Shown here in pieces: positions 34,262 through 41,681 of a stretch of DNA of 64,000 bases (positions are counted from its first letter, which is position 1; each line of letters opens with the position of its first letter). Origin of the DNA: JBFKQC01 sp041627895 (GTDB lineage Bacteria > Pseudomonadota > Alphaproteobacteria > Rhodobacterales > Rhodobacteraceae); NCBI GenBank assembly GCA_041627895.1, contig JBFKQC010000007.1:18165-82164 (forward strand). The letters run 5' to 3'. The notes beneath the pieces were generated by a model that was not told the origin of the DNA, did not search any database, and worked only from the letters and a program-made list of their open reading frames with translations. Made by a program: the position numbers and the translations under genes.

Positions 34262-34450
34262 GTGGGGCCAAGACCTGCCAATACTGCAGAGGTTTGGCCG
34301 GGGGTATTTGTCCAGAAAAACAGCGTGAAATTGGGCGAGTTGTCGTCCCGTGGCGAAAACGACATGGAGTGATCGTGGCGGTCGCTCTCCGGTGGCAAAC
34401 GAGGTCCGGTATGTTGGCCTCACGATGTGAAAGCCGTGAGGAGAACGACC

Positions 34451-35491
34451 ATGAAGTACTATGCCGGTTTGGACGTATCGCTCAAAGAGATTTCGGTTTG
34501 TATCGTCGATGCTGACGGCACTGTTGCCGCGCGCGGCACCGTCGATTGCGATCCGAGATCGGTCGCAGGGTTCTTCGAAGAACGGGGCATCAGGCCGGAT
34601 CGGGTCGTCCATGAAAGCGGCCAGCTATCGATCTGGCTGCAGCGCGGGCTGGTCAGAACCGGCCTGCCGGCTACCTGCATCGACGCTCGGATCGCGCACA
34701 AGGCGCTCTCGGCGAAGCTGAACAAGTCCGACAAGGCGGATGCCGAGGGGCTGGCGCATCTGGCGTGGACGGGCTGGTTCACGCCGGTTTATATCCGCAG
34801 CGAGGATGCAGACCGGTTGCGCACGCTGATCGCCGCCCGGGAACGGCTGATCCGGTTGCGCAAGGACCTCGAAGGACACATCCGGGGCGTGTTCAAGACC
34901 TTCGGCATCCGCATGACCGGCATCGGCCAGGGCAGACAGCGGCAGGCCTTCCGCGATCAGCTCGCCGCTGCAGCAAAGGACGATTGGGTTCTGGCCGCCA
35001 TCGCCGACGGGTTCATCGCTGCGCACGAAACGCTGTGCCGGGCGGCTGAGGAACTTGGCGACGACCTTCAAGCGGTGGCCAAAGAGAGCGAACTGGCCCG
35101 TCGTCTGATGACGATCCCAGGCGTCGGGCCCATCGTGTCGCTGAGCTTCATCGCCCTTGTCGATGATGCCCGCCGGTTCGGGAAAGCAGCAGATGTGGGC
35201 GCGTTCCTGGGTCTCACGCCGCGACGATACCAGTCAGGTGAGACCGACTACTCGGGTCGGGTCTCGAAATGCGGCGACGCCACAATGCGCGGCCTCCTGT
35301 TCGAGGCGGCGTCTTGTCTGATCCGCCAGGTCAAACGGTTCTCGCCACTGAAGTCCTGGGCGGTACGCCTCGCAGGCCGGCGCGGGTTCAAGAAAGCCGC
35401 CGTCGCGACCGCACGCAAGATCGCGGTCTTGATGCTGACGCTATGGAGAAACGGAACCGAGTTCAAATGGACCAAGGAGGCCACCGCCTGA
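34451..35491 (+). CDS. IS110-family transposase (DEDD recombinase)
   Basis: The 346-residue protein begins MKYYAGLDVSLKEISVCIVD with the first RuvC-like Asp, followed by a Glu in RVVHESGQLS and Asps in KLNKSDKADAEGLAHLAW, which make up the DEDD site. The C-terminal Transposase_20 domain has MTIPGVGPIVSLSFIALVDD, GAFLGLTPRRYQSGETDY and GDATMRGLLFEAASC with the catalytic Ser region. AGGAG lies before the ATG. The frame is complete, so the element may still move. Confidence 0.95.
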   Translation: MKYYAGLDVSLKEISVCIVDADGTVAARGTVDCDPRSVAGFFEERGIRPDRVVHESGQLSIWLQRGLVRTGLPATCIDARIAHKALSAKLNKSDKADAEGLAHLAWTGWFTPVYIRSEDADRLRTLIAARERLIRLRKDLEGHIRGVFKTFGIRMTGIGQGRQRQAFRDQLAAAAKDDWVLAAIADGFIAAHETLCRAAEELGDDLQAVAKESELARRLMTIPGVGPIVSLSFIALVDDARRFGKAADVGAFLGLTPRRYQSGETDYSGRVSKCGDATMRGLLFEAASCLIRQVKRFSPLKSWAVRLAGRRGFKKAAVATARKIAVLMLTLWRNGTEFKWTKEATA

Positions 35492-35695
35492 CCTGAAGAC
35501 CCGCCGCCGGACAGCGGCGCGCCATGTCCCGACGGGACGGAGGCCGGTCGATCTCGCAAAAACGGTTGAGGGTAGAAACCTCGCAAACGACATTCGGAGA
35601 CGATCTGCCACCGGACGCCATCATGAGGCGAGAATGCTCGACCTCGGAGAGAACCATGACCCCGAACGGACAAACGCAGCACCGCTTGACGGATG
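35492..35695 (+). ncRNA. Candidate bridge (seek) RNA region of the IS1111-type element
   Basis: About 200 bp of non-coding DNA lie between the transposase stop and the right inverted repeat. In IS1111-group elements the guide RNA that pairs with target and donor DNA is encoded in this end. Here I only infer it from position and length; short stems such as GCCGCCGGACAGCGGC are visible near 35502. Confidence 0.4.
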
Positions 35696-35709
35696 CGCCA
35701 CGATCAGAG

Positions 35710-36036
35710 AACCGTTTTTGGCACTGAAAAATGGCAGAGTATGATTGCCGCTGATGCCTCTCCCGGGCCGGCTAACAGGCGCGGAGCGCCCCGGCCCATC
35801 GGCGTGCTGGGGGCATGCCTCTGGCATGACCCGCCCCGCCGGGTCGGCGATTTGCTGATGCTGGGCACTTCGTTCACAAGTCGCGCGGAAACCGCGAGAT
35901 GAAACGCGCCGAACAACCGTTGCTTCGCCAACCCGCGGGCCGCCGACGGGCCGTGCGGGCGTAGGGTGTGCTTTAGCGCACCGTTACCGCGGCAAACCCT
36001 TGACAACCCCGGTCTCCGCCGCTCCTGATACCTGTC
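35710..36036. other. Intergenic region downstream of the IS element
   Basis: No supported gene. A long imperfect hairpin near 35764-35795 joins GGGCCGG and CCGGCCC with GGCGC/GCGCC inside. A degenerate copy of the 25-bp repeat (GTAGGGTGTGC, TTTA, GCGCACC) lies at 35961-35982. Confidence 0.45.
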
Positions 36037-36771
36037 ATGAAAGCGTCCGCCGTCCTTTTGGCCGCGGCTCTCACCACACAGGCCCAGGCCCAGAACGTCC
36101 TGCTCGTGCCCTATGCCGAACTGGAGCGCGAACTCACCGCAAAGATCGACTTCGAAAGCTATCCCAAGTTTCCCGACCCCGGCCAGCCGCTCGATGGCAT
36201 CGAGGTGCTTGACGGCGCGCGGTTCGGCGAGCGCTTCGCCGGGCAGGTCATTGCGCAGGACGGCCCGTTCGACGCGCTCTACCTCGCGCCGCGCGGCCCG
36301 CTGACGCTCGAGGCCGGGGTGCCGGGGCAGAACCTCGCCGTTGTCTACATCTTCTTCATGTCGAACCAGTTGAAGGGCATGGCGCCGCCCGGCTTCCCCG
36401 AACGCGACGCGGGCGGCGAGGGCGCGGTGTCGATCCTGTTCGACCGCGACCAGTCGGCGCTGGGTTTCCGCGTCGCGTCGGAACCGCGCCCGGCCGACCC
36501 GGCGACACCCAAGGGCCGGATGACGGTTGCTTTCTATGCGCGTGACGGCGCGCCGATCGACGAGTTGGAGGTCGAGCTCGACTGGGTGCTCGCCGGCTAC
36601 GGCTTTCGCCGCGCGGGCGGCCTCGGGGACATTGCCGGCATCACCATCACCAACCGCGACCCCCAGGGCGTCGCCATCGACGACGTGATCTTCGACCGCG
36701 ACCTCGTGCTGGGCTGGCTGGCCGCCGGGGGTGCAAAGGCCGCCGCCGCACCGCGGCATTCCACCCCGTAG
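36037..36771 (+). CDS. Hypothetical exported protein ended by a repeat
   Basis: The 244-residue product has a signal peptide (MKASAVLLAAALTTQAQAQN). The mature part is beta-rich (YIFFMSNQLKG, FDRDQSALGFRVASEPRP, TVAFYARDGAPIDELEVELD) and ends with ITITNRDPQGVAIDDVIFDR, a pattern often seen in secreted jelly-roll-like domains with anchor tails. Its stop codon is the TAG inside the 25-bp palindromic repeat at 36768, so the last residues (AAAAPRHSTP) may be an acquired end. Function unknown. Confidence 0.65.
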   Translation: MKASAVLLAAALTTQAQAQNVLLVPYAELERELTAKIDFESYPKFPDPGQPLDGIEVLDGARFGERFAGQVIAQDGPFDALYLAPRGPLTLEAGVPGQNLAVVYIFFMSNQLKGMAPPGFPERDAGGEGAVSILFDRDQSALGFRVASEPRPADPATPKGRMTVAFYARDGAPIDELEVELDWVLAGYGFRRAGGLGDIAGITITNRDPQGVAIDDVIFDRDLVLGWLAAGGAKAAAAPRHSTP

Positions 36772-36792
36772 GGTGCGCATTCATTGCGCACC
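36768..36792 (+). repeat. 25-bp palindromic repeat, copy 5
   Basis: GTAGGGTGCGCA, TTCAT, TGCGCACC, identical to copy 1. The TAG at 36769-36771 ends the preceding gene. Confidence 0.8.
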
Positions 36793-36850
36793 GCACCCCG
36801 GCGGCGGCGTTCCGCCATGCCGCACATGCATTACGGATGCTGCGCTGCAG

Positions 36851-36894
36851 TACCGACGTGATACCGACGTAATACCGACGTGATACATACGTGC
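36851..36894 (+). repeat. 11-bp repeat array, copy A
   Basis: Four 11-bp units: TACCGACGTGA, TACCGACGTAA, TACCGACGTGA, TACATACGTGC, followed by GATTCC. The array lies 16 bp beyond the mcd stop codon. An equivalent array is found inverted at 61952-61995. Confidence 0.75.
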
Positions 36895-36910
36895 GATTCC
36901 GGCGCGTTTC

Positions 36911-38593
36911 TCACTCCAGAAGACGCCGTGCGATGACCTGCGCCTGGATCTCGGCGGCGCCCTCGAAAATGTTCAGGATCCGCGCGTCGCACAGGATACG
37001 GCTGATCGGGTATTCCAGGGCGAACCCGTTACCGCCATGAATTTGCAGTGAATTATCCGCCGCCGCCCAGGCGACGCGGGCGCCCAGCAGCTTCGCCATC
37101 CCGGCCTCCAGGTCGCAGCGGTGGCCCTGGTCCTTTTCGCGCGCCGAGAAATAGGTCAGCTGCCGGGCCACCATCACCTCGACCGCCATCATCGCCAACT
37201 TGCTGGAAACACGGGGAAATTGGATCAGGGCCTTGCCGAACTGCTTGCGGTCGAGCGCGTATTGCAGCCCCGCCTCCAGCGCCGATTGCGCCACGCCGAT
37301 GGCGCGGGCGGCGGTCTGGATGCGGGCGCTTTCGAAGGTCTGCATCAGCTGCTTGAAGCCCTGCCCCTCGGCGCCGCCCAGCAGGTTCCCGCCCGCGACC
37401 CGGAAATCGTCGAAATTGACGGTGTATTCCTTCATGCCGCGATAGCCCAGCACCTCGATCTCGCCGCCGGACAAACCATTGTCGACAAAGGGTTTGTCGT
37501 CCGTGCCGGGGGTCTTTTCGGCAAGGAACATCGAAAGCCCGCGCCAGTCCTGGGTGTCCGGCACGCTGCGCGCCAGAACGGTCATCATATGGGTCCGCGC
37601 GGCGTGGGTGATCCAGGTCTTGTTGCCTGTGATCACCCAGTCCTCGCCGTCCTTGCGCGCGCGGGTCCTGAGGCTGCCGAGGTCCGACCCGGTATTCGGC
37701 TCGGTGAACACCGCCGTGGGCAGGATTTCCCCGCTCGCGAGCGCCGGCAGCCACTTTGCCTTCTGCGCGTCGGTGCCGCCGCAAAGGATCAGTTCCGCCG
37801 CGATTTCACTGCGGGTTCCCAGCGAGCCGACGCCAATGTAACCCCTTGAGAGTTCTTCAGAAACCACGACCATCGAGGCCTTTGACAGGCCAAAGCCGCC
37901 GAACTCTTCGGGGATCGTCAGGCCGAAGACGCCCATTTCGGCCAGCTCCGCGATGATCTCGATCGGGATCAGCTCGTCGTCGAGATGCCAGCCATGCGCG
38001 TGCGGCACCACCTTGTCGTCGGAAAACCGCCGGAACTGCTCGCGGATCATCTCCAGTTCGTCGTCCAGCCCGCAATTGCCGACCGTGGCGCGGCCCTCGT
38101 TCGACTGCATCAGCGCGACCAGCCTGGTTCGCGCGGCCTGGGTATTTCCCTTCTGGGTCAACGCGGCAACGGCTGCATCCTGCAATACACGCCGGTCTTC
38201 CCCGGCCAGCCCGATATCGGTCAGCCGCACGATCTCGCCCTGGCTCATCGGGATGCCGCCGGCGATCTGCGCCAGGTATTCGCCGAAGGCGACCTGGTGG
38301 ATCAGCTGTTCGATCTCGCCAAAGCCGCCCGCGGCATCCAGCCGTTCGGCCCAGGCTTGCAACTCGCGCAGTGCAGCGACGTAGGTGGCAAGCCACGCAA
38401 GCCCGTGGGCGGCAGTCTGTTCGGCCTCGATCAGCCTGGCCGAGACCTTGCCGCCCTCGCTCACCCGGTTCCGCACGGCCGCTGTCGCTTCGCTCAGCAC
38501 CGCCTCGACCGGCGCCAGCGCGTCGCGGGTGAGATGCAGGAGCCCGGGCAGAAGAGGGGTGTCGGTGGTCATGTCCTGGCCATCATGCGCCAT
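36911..38593 (-). CDS. mcd: Methylsuccinyl-CoA dehydrogenase (acyl-CoA dehydrogenase family)
   Basis: Mcd oxidises (2S)-methylsuccinyl-CoA to mesaconyl-CoA in the ethylmalonyl-CoA pathway. The 560-residue protein is an acyl-CoA dehydrogenase (GVFGLTIPEEFGGFGLSKAS, FTEPNTGSDLGSLRTRARKD, ALDRKQFGKALIQFPRVSSK, QIHGGNGFALEYPISRILCD) with an extra N-terminal helical region of about 170 residues. That extension and the length are diagnostic for Mcd against ordinary 380-400-residue enzymes. FAD-dependent, cytoplasmic. The presence of ecm at the right edge supports the assignment. No other pathway gene is adjacent. Confidence 0.88.
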   Translation of the reverse strand: MAHDGQDMTTDTPLLPGLLHLTRDALAPVEAVLSEATAAVRNRVSEGGKVSARLIEAEQTAAHGLAWLATYVAALRELQAWAERLDAAGGFGEIEQLIHQVAFGEYLAQIAGGIPMSQGEIVRLTDIGLAGEDRRVLQDAAVAALTQKGNTQAARTRLVALMQSNEGRATVGNCGLDDELEMIREQFRRFSDDKVVPHAHGWHLDDELIPIEIIAELAEMGVFGLTIPEEFGGFGLSKASMVVVSEELSRGYIGVGSLGTRSEIAAELILCGGTDAQKAKWLPALASGEILPTAVFTEPNTGSDLGSLRTRARKDGEDWVITGNKTWITHAARTHMMTVLARSVPDTQDWRGLSMFLAEKTPGTDDKPFVDNGLSGGEIEVLGYRGMKEYTVNFDDFRVAGGNLLGGAEGQGFKQLMQTFESARIQTAARAIGVAQSALEAGLQYALDRKQFGKALIQFPRVSSKLAMMAVEVMVARQLTYFSAREKDQGHRCDLEAGMAKLLGARVAWAAADNSLQIHGGNGFALEYPISRILCDARILNIFEGAAEIQAQVIARRLLE

Positions 38594-38742
38594 CGCGGGC
38601 CTCCTTTGAACGGGTTCCGACGGGCTTAGTCACTTTGCAGGTGCAGCGCAACAAAAATTCGTCATGGTTGCGGCCCAAGACCGAAAATGTCGCGCGTGAT
38701 TAGCCGATGCGTGCCGGGGCGTTTCCGCGTAAGTATGTGGCG

Positions 38743-39513
38743 ATGGCCCAGATTTTCAACGATATTGGCTTGACTTACATGATCCTCGCGGCCGGGCTGA
38801 CGCTGTTCGCCGGCTTCGTGAAGGGGGCCGTGGGCTTTGCGCTGCCGATGATCATGATCTCGGGGCTCGGATCGTTTCTCGCGCCCGAGATTGCACTTGC
38901 AGCACTGATCCTGCCCACGGTTGCGGCCAATCTCTGGCAGGCGCTGCGCGACGGCCTTTCGGCGGCGCTGGCCTCGATCCGGCGGTTCCGGCTGTATGCC
39001 GTGATCGTGCTGGTGTTCATCGCCGGCAGCGCACAGCTTGTCCGCGTGCTGCCGACCTGGGCGATGTTCCTGATCCTCGGCGTGCCGGTGACGGTCTTCG
39101 CCTTCACGCAGCTCGTGGGCTGGCGGCTGAGCATCGCCCCGGCCCGTCAGAGGATCGCCGAGGTTCTGATCGGGTCGGTCGCGGGTTTCGTCGGCGGGCT
39201 GTCGGGGGTCTGGGGGCCGCCGACCGTTGCCTATCTGACGGCGCTGGACACGCCGAGGGCCGAGCAGATGCGGGTGCAGGGCGTGATCTATGGCGCCGGG
39301 GCGGTGGTGCTGTTGCTGGCGCATCTGCGCTCGGGCGTGTTGTCGGCCGGGACCGCGCCGCTGTCCGTGGCGCTGCTTGTGCCGGCGATGGCAGGCATGG
39401 CGCTCGGCTTTTGGGTCGGCGACCGGCTGGACCAGGAGCGGTTCCGCCGCGCGACACTGGCGGTGCTGGTCGTCGCAGGGCTGAACCTGATCCGGCGCGG
39501 TCTGGCGGGGTAG
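38743..39513 (+). CDS. TauE/SafE-family anion exporter
   Basis: The 256-residue integral membrane protein starts MAQIFNDIGLTYMILAAGLT. Eight or so helices and the paired glycine motifs GFVKGAVGFALPMIMISGLG and VAGFVGGLSGVWGPPTVAYL, one in each half, define the TauE/SafE family of sulfite/organosulfonate exporters. The start at 38743 is chosen; an upstream one at 38707 adds 12 residues. The substrate is unknown. Confidence 0.88.
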   Translation: MAQIFNDIGLTYMILAAGLTLFAGFVKGAVGFALPMIMISGLGSFLAPEIALAALILPTVAANLWQALRDGLSAALASIRRFRLYAVIVLVFIAGSAQLVRVLPTWAMFLILGVPVTVFAFTQLVGWRLSIAPARQRIAEVLIGSVAGFVGGLSGVWGPPTVAYLTALDTPRAEQMRVQGVIYGAGAVVLLLAHLRSGVLSAGTAPLSVALLVPAMAGMALGFWVGDRLDQERFRRATLAVLVVAGLNLIRRGLAG

Positions 39514-39616
39514 GTCCCTGTACGGTACCTGCAATTCGCTGGACCGTGAACGGAAAGTTAACGCGAGATTCGAAAAATTCCCTTGTGTCGCAATTGGTTG
39601 CGGCTTTCCGGTATTC

Positions 39617-39695
39617 ACCGGATAACCGGATAACCGGATAACCGGATAACCGGATAACCGGATAACCGGATAACCGGATAACCGGATAACCGGAT
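39617..39695. repeat. Octamer tandem repeat, 9.9 copies of ACCGGATA
   Basis: Nine exact copies of ACCGGATA (39617-39688) and a tenth lacking only its last base (39689-39695). It lies between the convergent TauE/SafE and chrR genes, 80 bp from the chrR stop. The identity of all units suggests recent expansion and likely length variation between strains. Confidence 0.95.
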
Positions 39696-39775
39696 TCCTG
39701 ATACAGGCGGGAAATGTCGGAGGCGCGCCCGGCCGTCAACGGCAATGCGTCCGATTGCGTACGCCGGATGGGGCG

Positions 39776-40426
39776 TCAGATGCGCAGGAACCGTTGCGCC
39801 AGGCGGGGCAGAAGCGCGTTGAACCGGAGCGGCGCATCGGTGGCGGCGAGGCAGATGCAGTCCTCGCCCGCCTCGGCGACCGGCGTGTGTTCCATATGCT
39901 CGTCGGCGATCTCGACATCGCCGCGGCCGAACCTGTCGGTCTCGTCGCGGAATGCGCCCCGCAAGACCAGCGTCAGTTCGATACCCCGGTGGCCGTGGTC
40001 GGGCACGCTGGCGCCGGCGGGAATGCGGAACAGCCGCGCCGTCGCCGGGCCGGCGGTATCGAGCAGTGCCTGCTTCACGCCGCCGCCGACGGAACGCCAC
40101 CTGATCGCGTCGACGCCGCCGCCGACATACGTGCGCAGGGGCTCGGGCAACACGGCGCCGACAACGGGATGACCCGGAGCCTGGCCGAGTTCGCTGCCCA
40201 TCCCGTCGATCAACGCAAGCGTGGCGGCCAGGGCGCTGTCGCCGATCCCGGCCGGCTCGCAGCGCTCCAGCATGGAACCGCCCATGGCGTCGTAGCTTGC
40301 CAGCCGGGCGCGGCATTCGTCGCACATCGAGATGTGCGTGGCCGCGACGAGGCTGAAGCCCTCGGGCAGCGTGCCCGCGGAATAGGCCATCAGCAGCGGC
40401 TCGTTCAGGTGGTGCTTGATCGTCAT
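39776..40426 (-). CDS. chrR: ChrR-type zinc anti-sigma factor
   Basis: ChrR binds and silences the ECF factor RpoE and releases it on singlet oxygen. The 216-residue protein has the N-terminal zinc anti-sigma motif THISMCDECRARL (HxxxCxxC) and a C-terminal cupin domain (ARLFRIPAGASVPDHGHRGI, ELTLVLRGAFRDETDRFGRG, DVEIADEHMEHTPV). The start ATG overlaps the rpoE stop codon by 4 bp (ATGA), as expected for a coupled sigma/anti-sigma pair. Confidence 0.92.
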   Translation of the reverse strand: MTIKHHLNEPLLMAYSAGTLPEGFSLVAATHISMCDECRARLASYDAMGGSMLERCEPAGIGDSALAATLALIDGMGSELGQAPGHPVVGAVLPEPLRTYVGGGVDAIRWRSVGGGVKQALLDTAGPATARLFRIPAGASVPDHGHRGIELTLVLRGAFRDETDRFGRGDVEIADEHMEHTPVAEAGEDCICLAATDAPLRFNALLPRLAQRFLRI

Positions 40427-40986
40427 TCGTCAACTCGCTGCATGGCATGGCGCAGACGGTCCAACGCCAGCCGAATTCTGGATTTTATCGTGCCGAGCGG
40501 CAGGCCGGTGGCCGCCGCGATCTCGCTGTGCGAAAGCTCGCCGAAATAAGCCTTCTCGATCAGCGCGCGCTGTTTCTCGGGCAGGACGGCGAGCGCGGCG
40601 GCGAGCCGCGTGCTTTCCTCTTGCATCGCGACGACATCGGCGGGGTCCGGTTCGGCCTCGGGACCCCATGCCAGGTCTTCCGGTTCCGGGCGGCGCATCT
40701 TGCGCACCGCGTCGATCCTGCGGTTCCGCGCCACGGTGAAAATCCATGTCGCGACAGAGGCGCGGGACGGATCGTACAGGTGCGCCTTGCGCCAGACGGT
40801 TGCCATGACGTCTTGCGCGCATTCCTCGGCCAGCGATGCGTCGGTGCCGGATTTCATCAGGAACGCCTTCACCCGCGGGGCGAAATGCCGGAAGAGCTGC
40901 GCGAAGGCGTCCCGGTCCCTGTCCCGGTGCACGGCCTTCATGCACTCGGCCCAGCGAGCGTCTGCGGTGTCTGCGGGTGCGGTCAC
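40423..40986 (-). CDS. rpoE: ECF sigma factor RpoE (ChrR-controlled)
   Basis: The protein directs transcription of the singlet-oxygen response. Sigma region 2 is AFAQLFRHFAPRVKAFLMKS, AEECAQDVMATVWRKAHLYD and VATWIFTVARNRRIDAVRKM; region 4 is LPEKQRALIEKAYFGELSHS and IAAATGLPLGTIKSRIRLAL. The open frame reaches an ATG at 41091, but the sigma-E-type promoter at 41096-41125 would start transcription at about that base. I therefore choose the GTG at 40986 (187 residues), which also gives the usual family length. Confidence 0.9.
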   Translation of the reverse strand: MTAPADTADARWAECMKAVHRDRDRDAFAQLFRHFAPRVKAFLMKSGTDASLAEECAQDVMATVWRKAHLYDPSRASVATWIFTVARNRRIDAVRKMRRPEPEDLAWGPEAEPDPADVVAMQEESTRLAAALAVLPEKQRALIEKAYFGELSHSEIAAATGLPLGTIKSRIRLALDRLRHAMQRVDE

Positions 40987-41095
40987 GTTTCGCGTCTCGG
41001 GGACCGGTTTCGATACGGCGTTCGGGGCAGCATACAGGTTGCGCGGCGCGGCTGCACCGGAAACCTCAACGATTGATACGCCTTCGAACATGTCC

Positions 41096-41125
41096 CGCTT
41101 ACGTCCCGCGCCGCCTGGCGGATCA
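41096..41125 (-). promoter_or_regulatory. Autoregulatory RpoE (sigma-E) promoter
   Basis: On the minus strand TGATCC (complement 41120-41125) is followed after 18 bases by TAAGCG (complement 41096-41101). TGATCC-N18-TAAG matches the Rhodobacter RpoE consensus, and its place before rpoE-chrR fits the known autoregulation. Confidence 0.8.
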
Positions 41126-41272
41126 CCCTTTCGCGAGAAAACCGGGGCCGGCGCCGTCCGGCGGCGTGGCAGGGGCGCTGAAATGCCGGGACACGCTGAT
41201 CCATGTCAATTCCGACGCTGGTCATTTCGCCGAAACTGACCCAGACTTCGGCAAAGTGCCAAGGAGACGTCG

Positions 41273-41674
41273 ATGCTGCAGATTTCCCCCCGCCGCGTGG
41301 TGCACGTGATCGTGCGCGCACGCGAGCTCGACGCCAAGGTCGGCCGCTGGGACAGCCACGGCGACACCGCCGACGCAGAGACCATCCTGGAGGCGCGGCG
41401 CGGCGACGCGACCGAGGCGGAACTGCGCGAGTTCATCGCCCGGATGCCCGAGGACGAGCAGGCCGAACTGGTCGCGATCATGTGGATCGGACGCGACACC
41501 TTCGACGCCGAGGACTGGGACGAGGCGATCCAGACCGCCCAGAACGAGGCGACCACGCCGACCGAGGATTACCTTCTGGGGGTGCCGCTGTTGTCGGACT
41601 ACCTGGAAGAAGGGCTCGAAAAGCTGGGCATCGACGTCAGCGGCGAAGAGGAGGATTTCCTCGGACGCCGCTAA
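41273..41674 (+). CDS. DUF3775 domain protein
   Basis: The 133-residue acidic protein reads QISPRRVVHVIVRARELDAK, then TEAELREFIARMPEDEQAEL and VAIMWIGRDTFDAEDWDEAI, ending with LLGVPLLSDYLEEGLEKLG. This is the DUF3775 pattern, a helical protein of unknown function in alphaproteobacteria. It is divergent from rpoE and shares its upstream region. Confidence 0.85.
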   Translation: MLQISPRRVVHVIVRARELDAKVGRWDSHGDTADAETILEARRGDATEAELREFIARMPEDEQAELVAIMWIGRDTFDAEDWDEAIQTAQNEATTPTEDYLLGVPLLSDYLEEGLEKLGIDVSGEEEDFLGRR

Positions 41675-41681
41675 GGCGGCG

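Larger units (their letters stand above)
34363..35709 (+). mobile_element. IS110-family insertion sequence, IS1111-type organisation
   Basis: An 11-bp inverted repeat brackets the transposase: TGATCGTGGCG at 34370-34380 and CGCCACGATCA at 35696-35706. There are 70 bp between the left repeat and the transposase ATG and about 200 bp of non-coding DNA between its stop and the right repeat. Sub-terminal inverted repeats and a long downstream non-coding end are the IS1111 arrangement within IS110. The outer ends are an estimate based on a few bases outside the repeats. The gene is intact. Confidence 0.75.

Noticed and set aside
35704..36780. 358-codon minus-strand frame across the IS flank and exported protein gene
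   Set aside because: Crosses the repeat and opposes a frame with a clear signal peptide; no domain visible.
36851..36894. CRISPR or iteron origin
   Set aside because: Units of 11 bp directly abut with no spacers and there is no rep gene or DnaA-box cluster nearby; a dispersed repeat is more likely.
38662..39618. 318-codon frame opposite the TauE/SafE gene
   Set aside because: Shadow frame, Gln/His/Arg-rich; the plus strand encodes an evident membrane protein.
39617..39695. CRISPR array
   Set aside because: The repeat is a simple 8-bp tandem without spacers, and no cas genes occur in the window.
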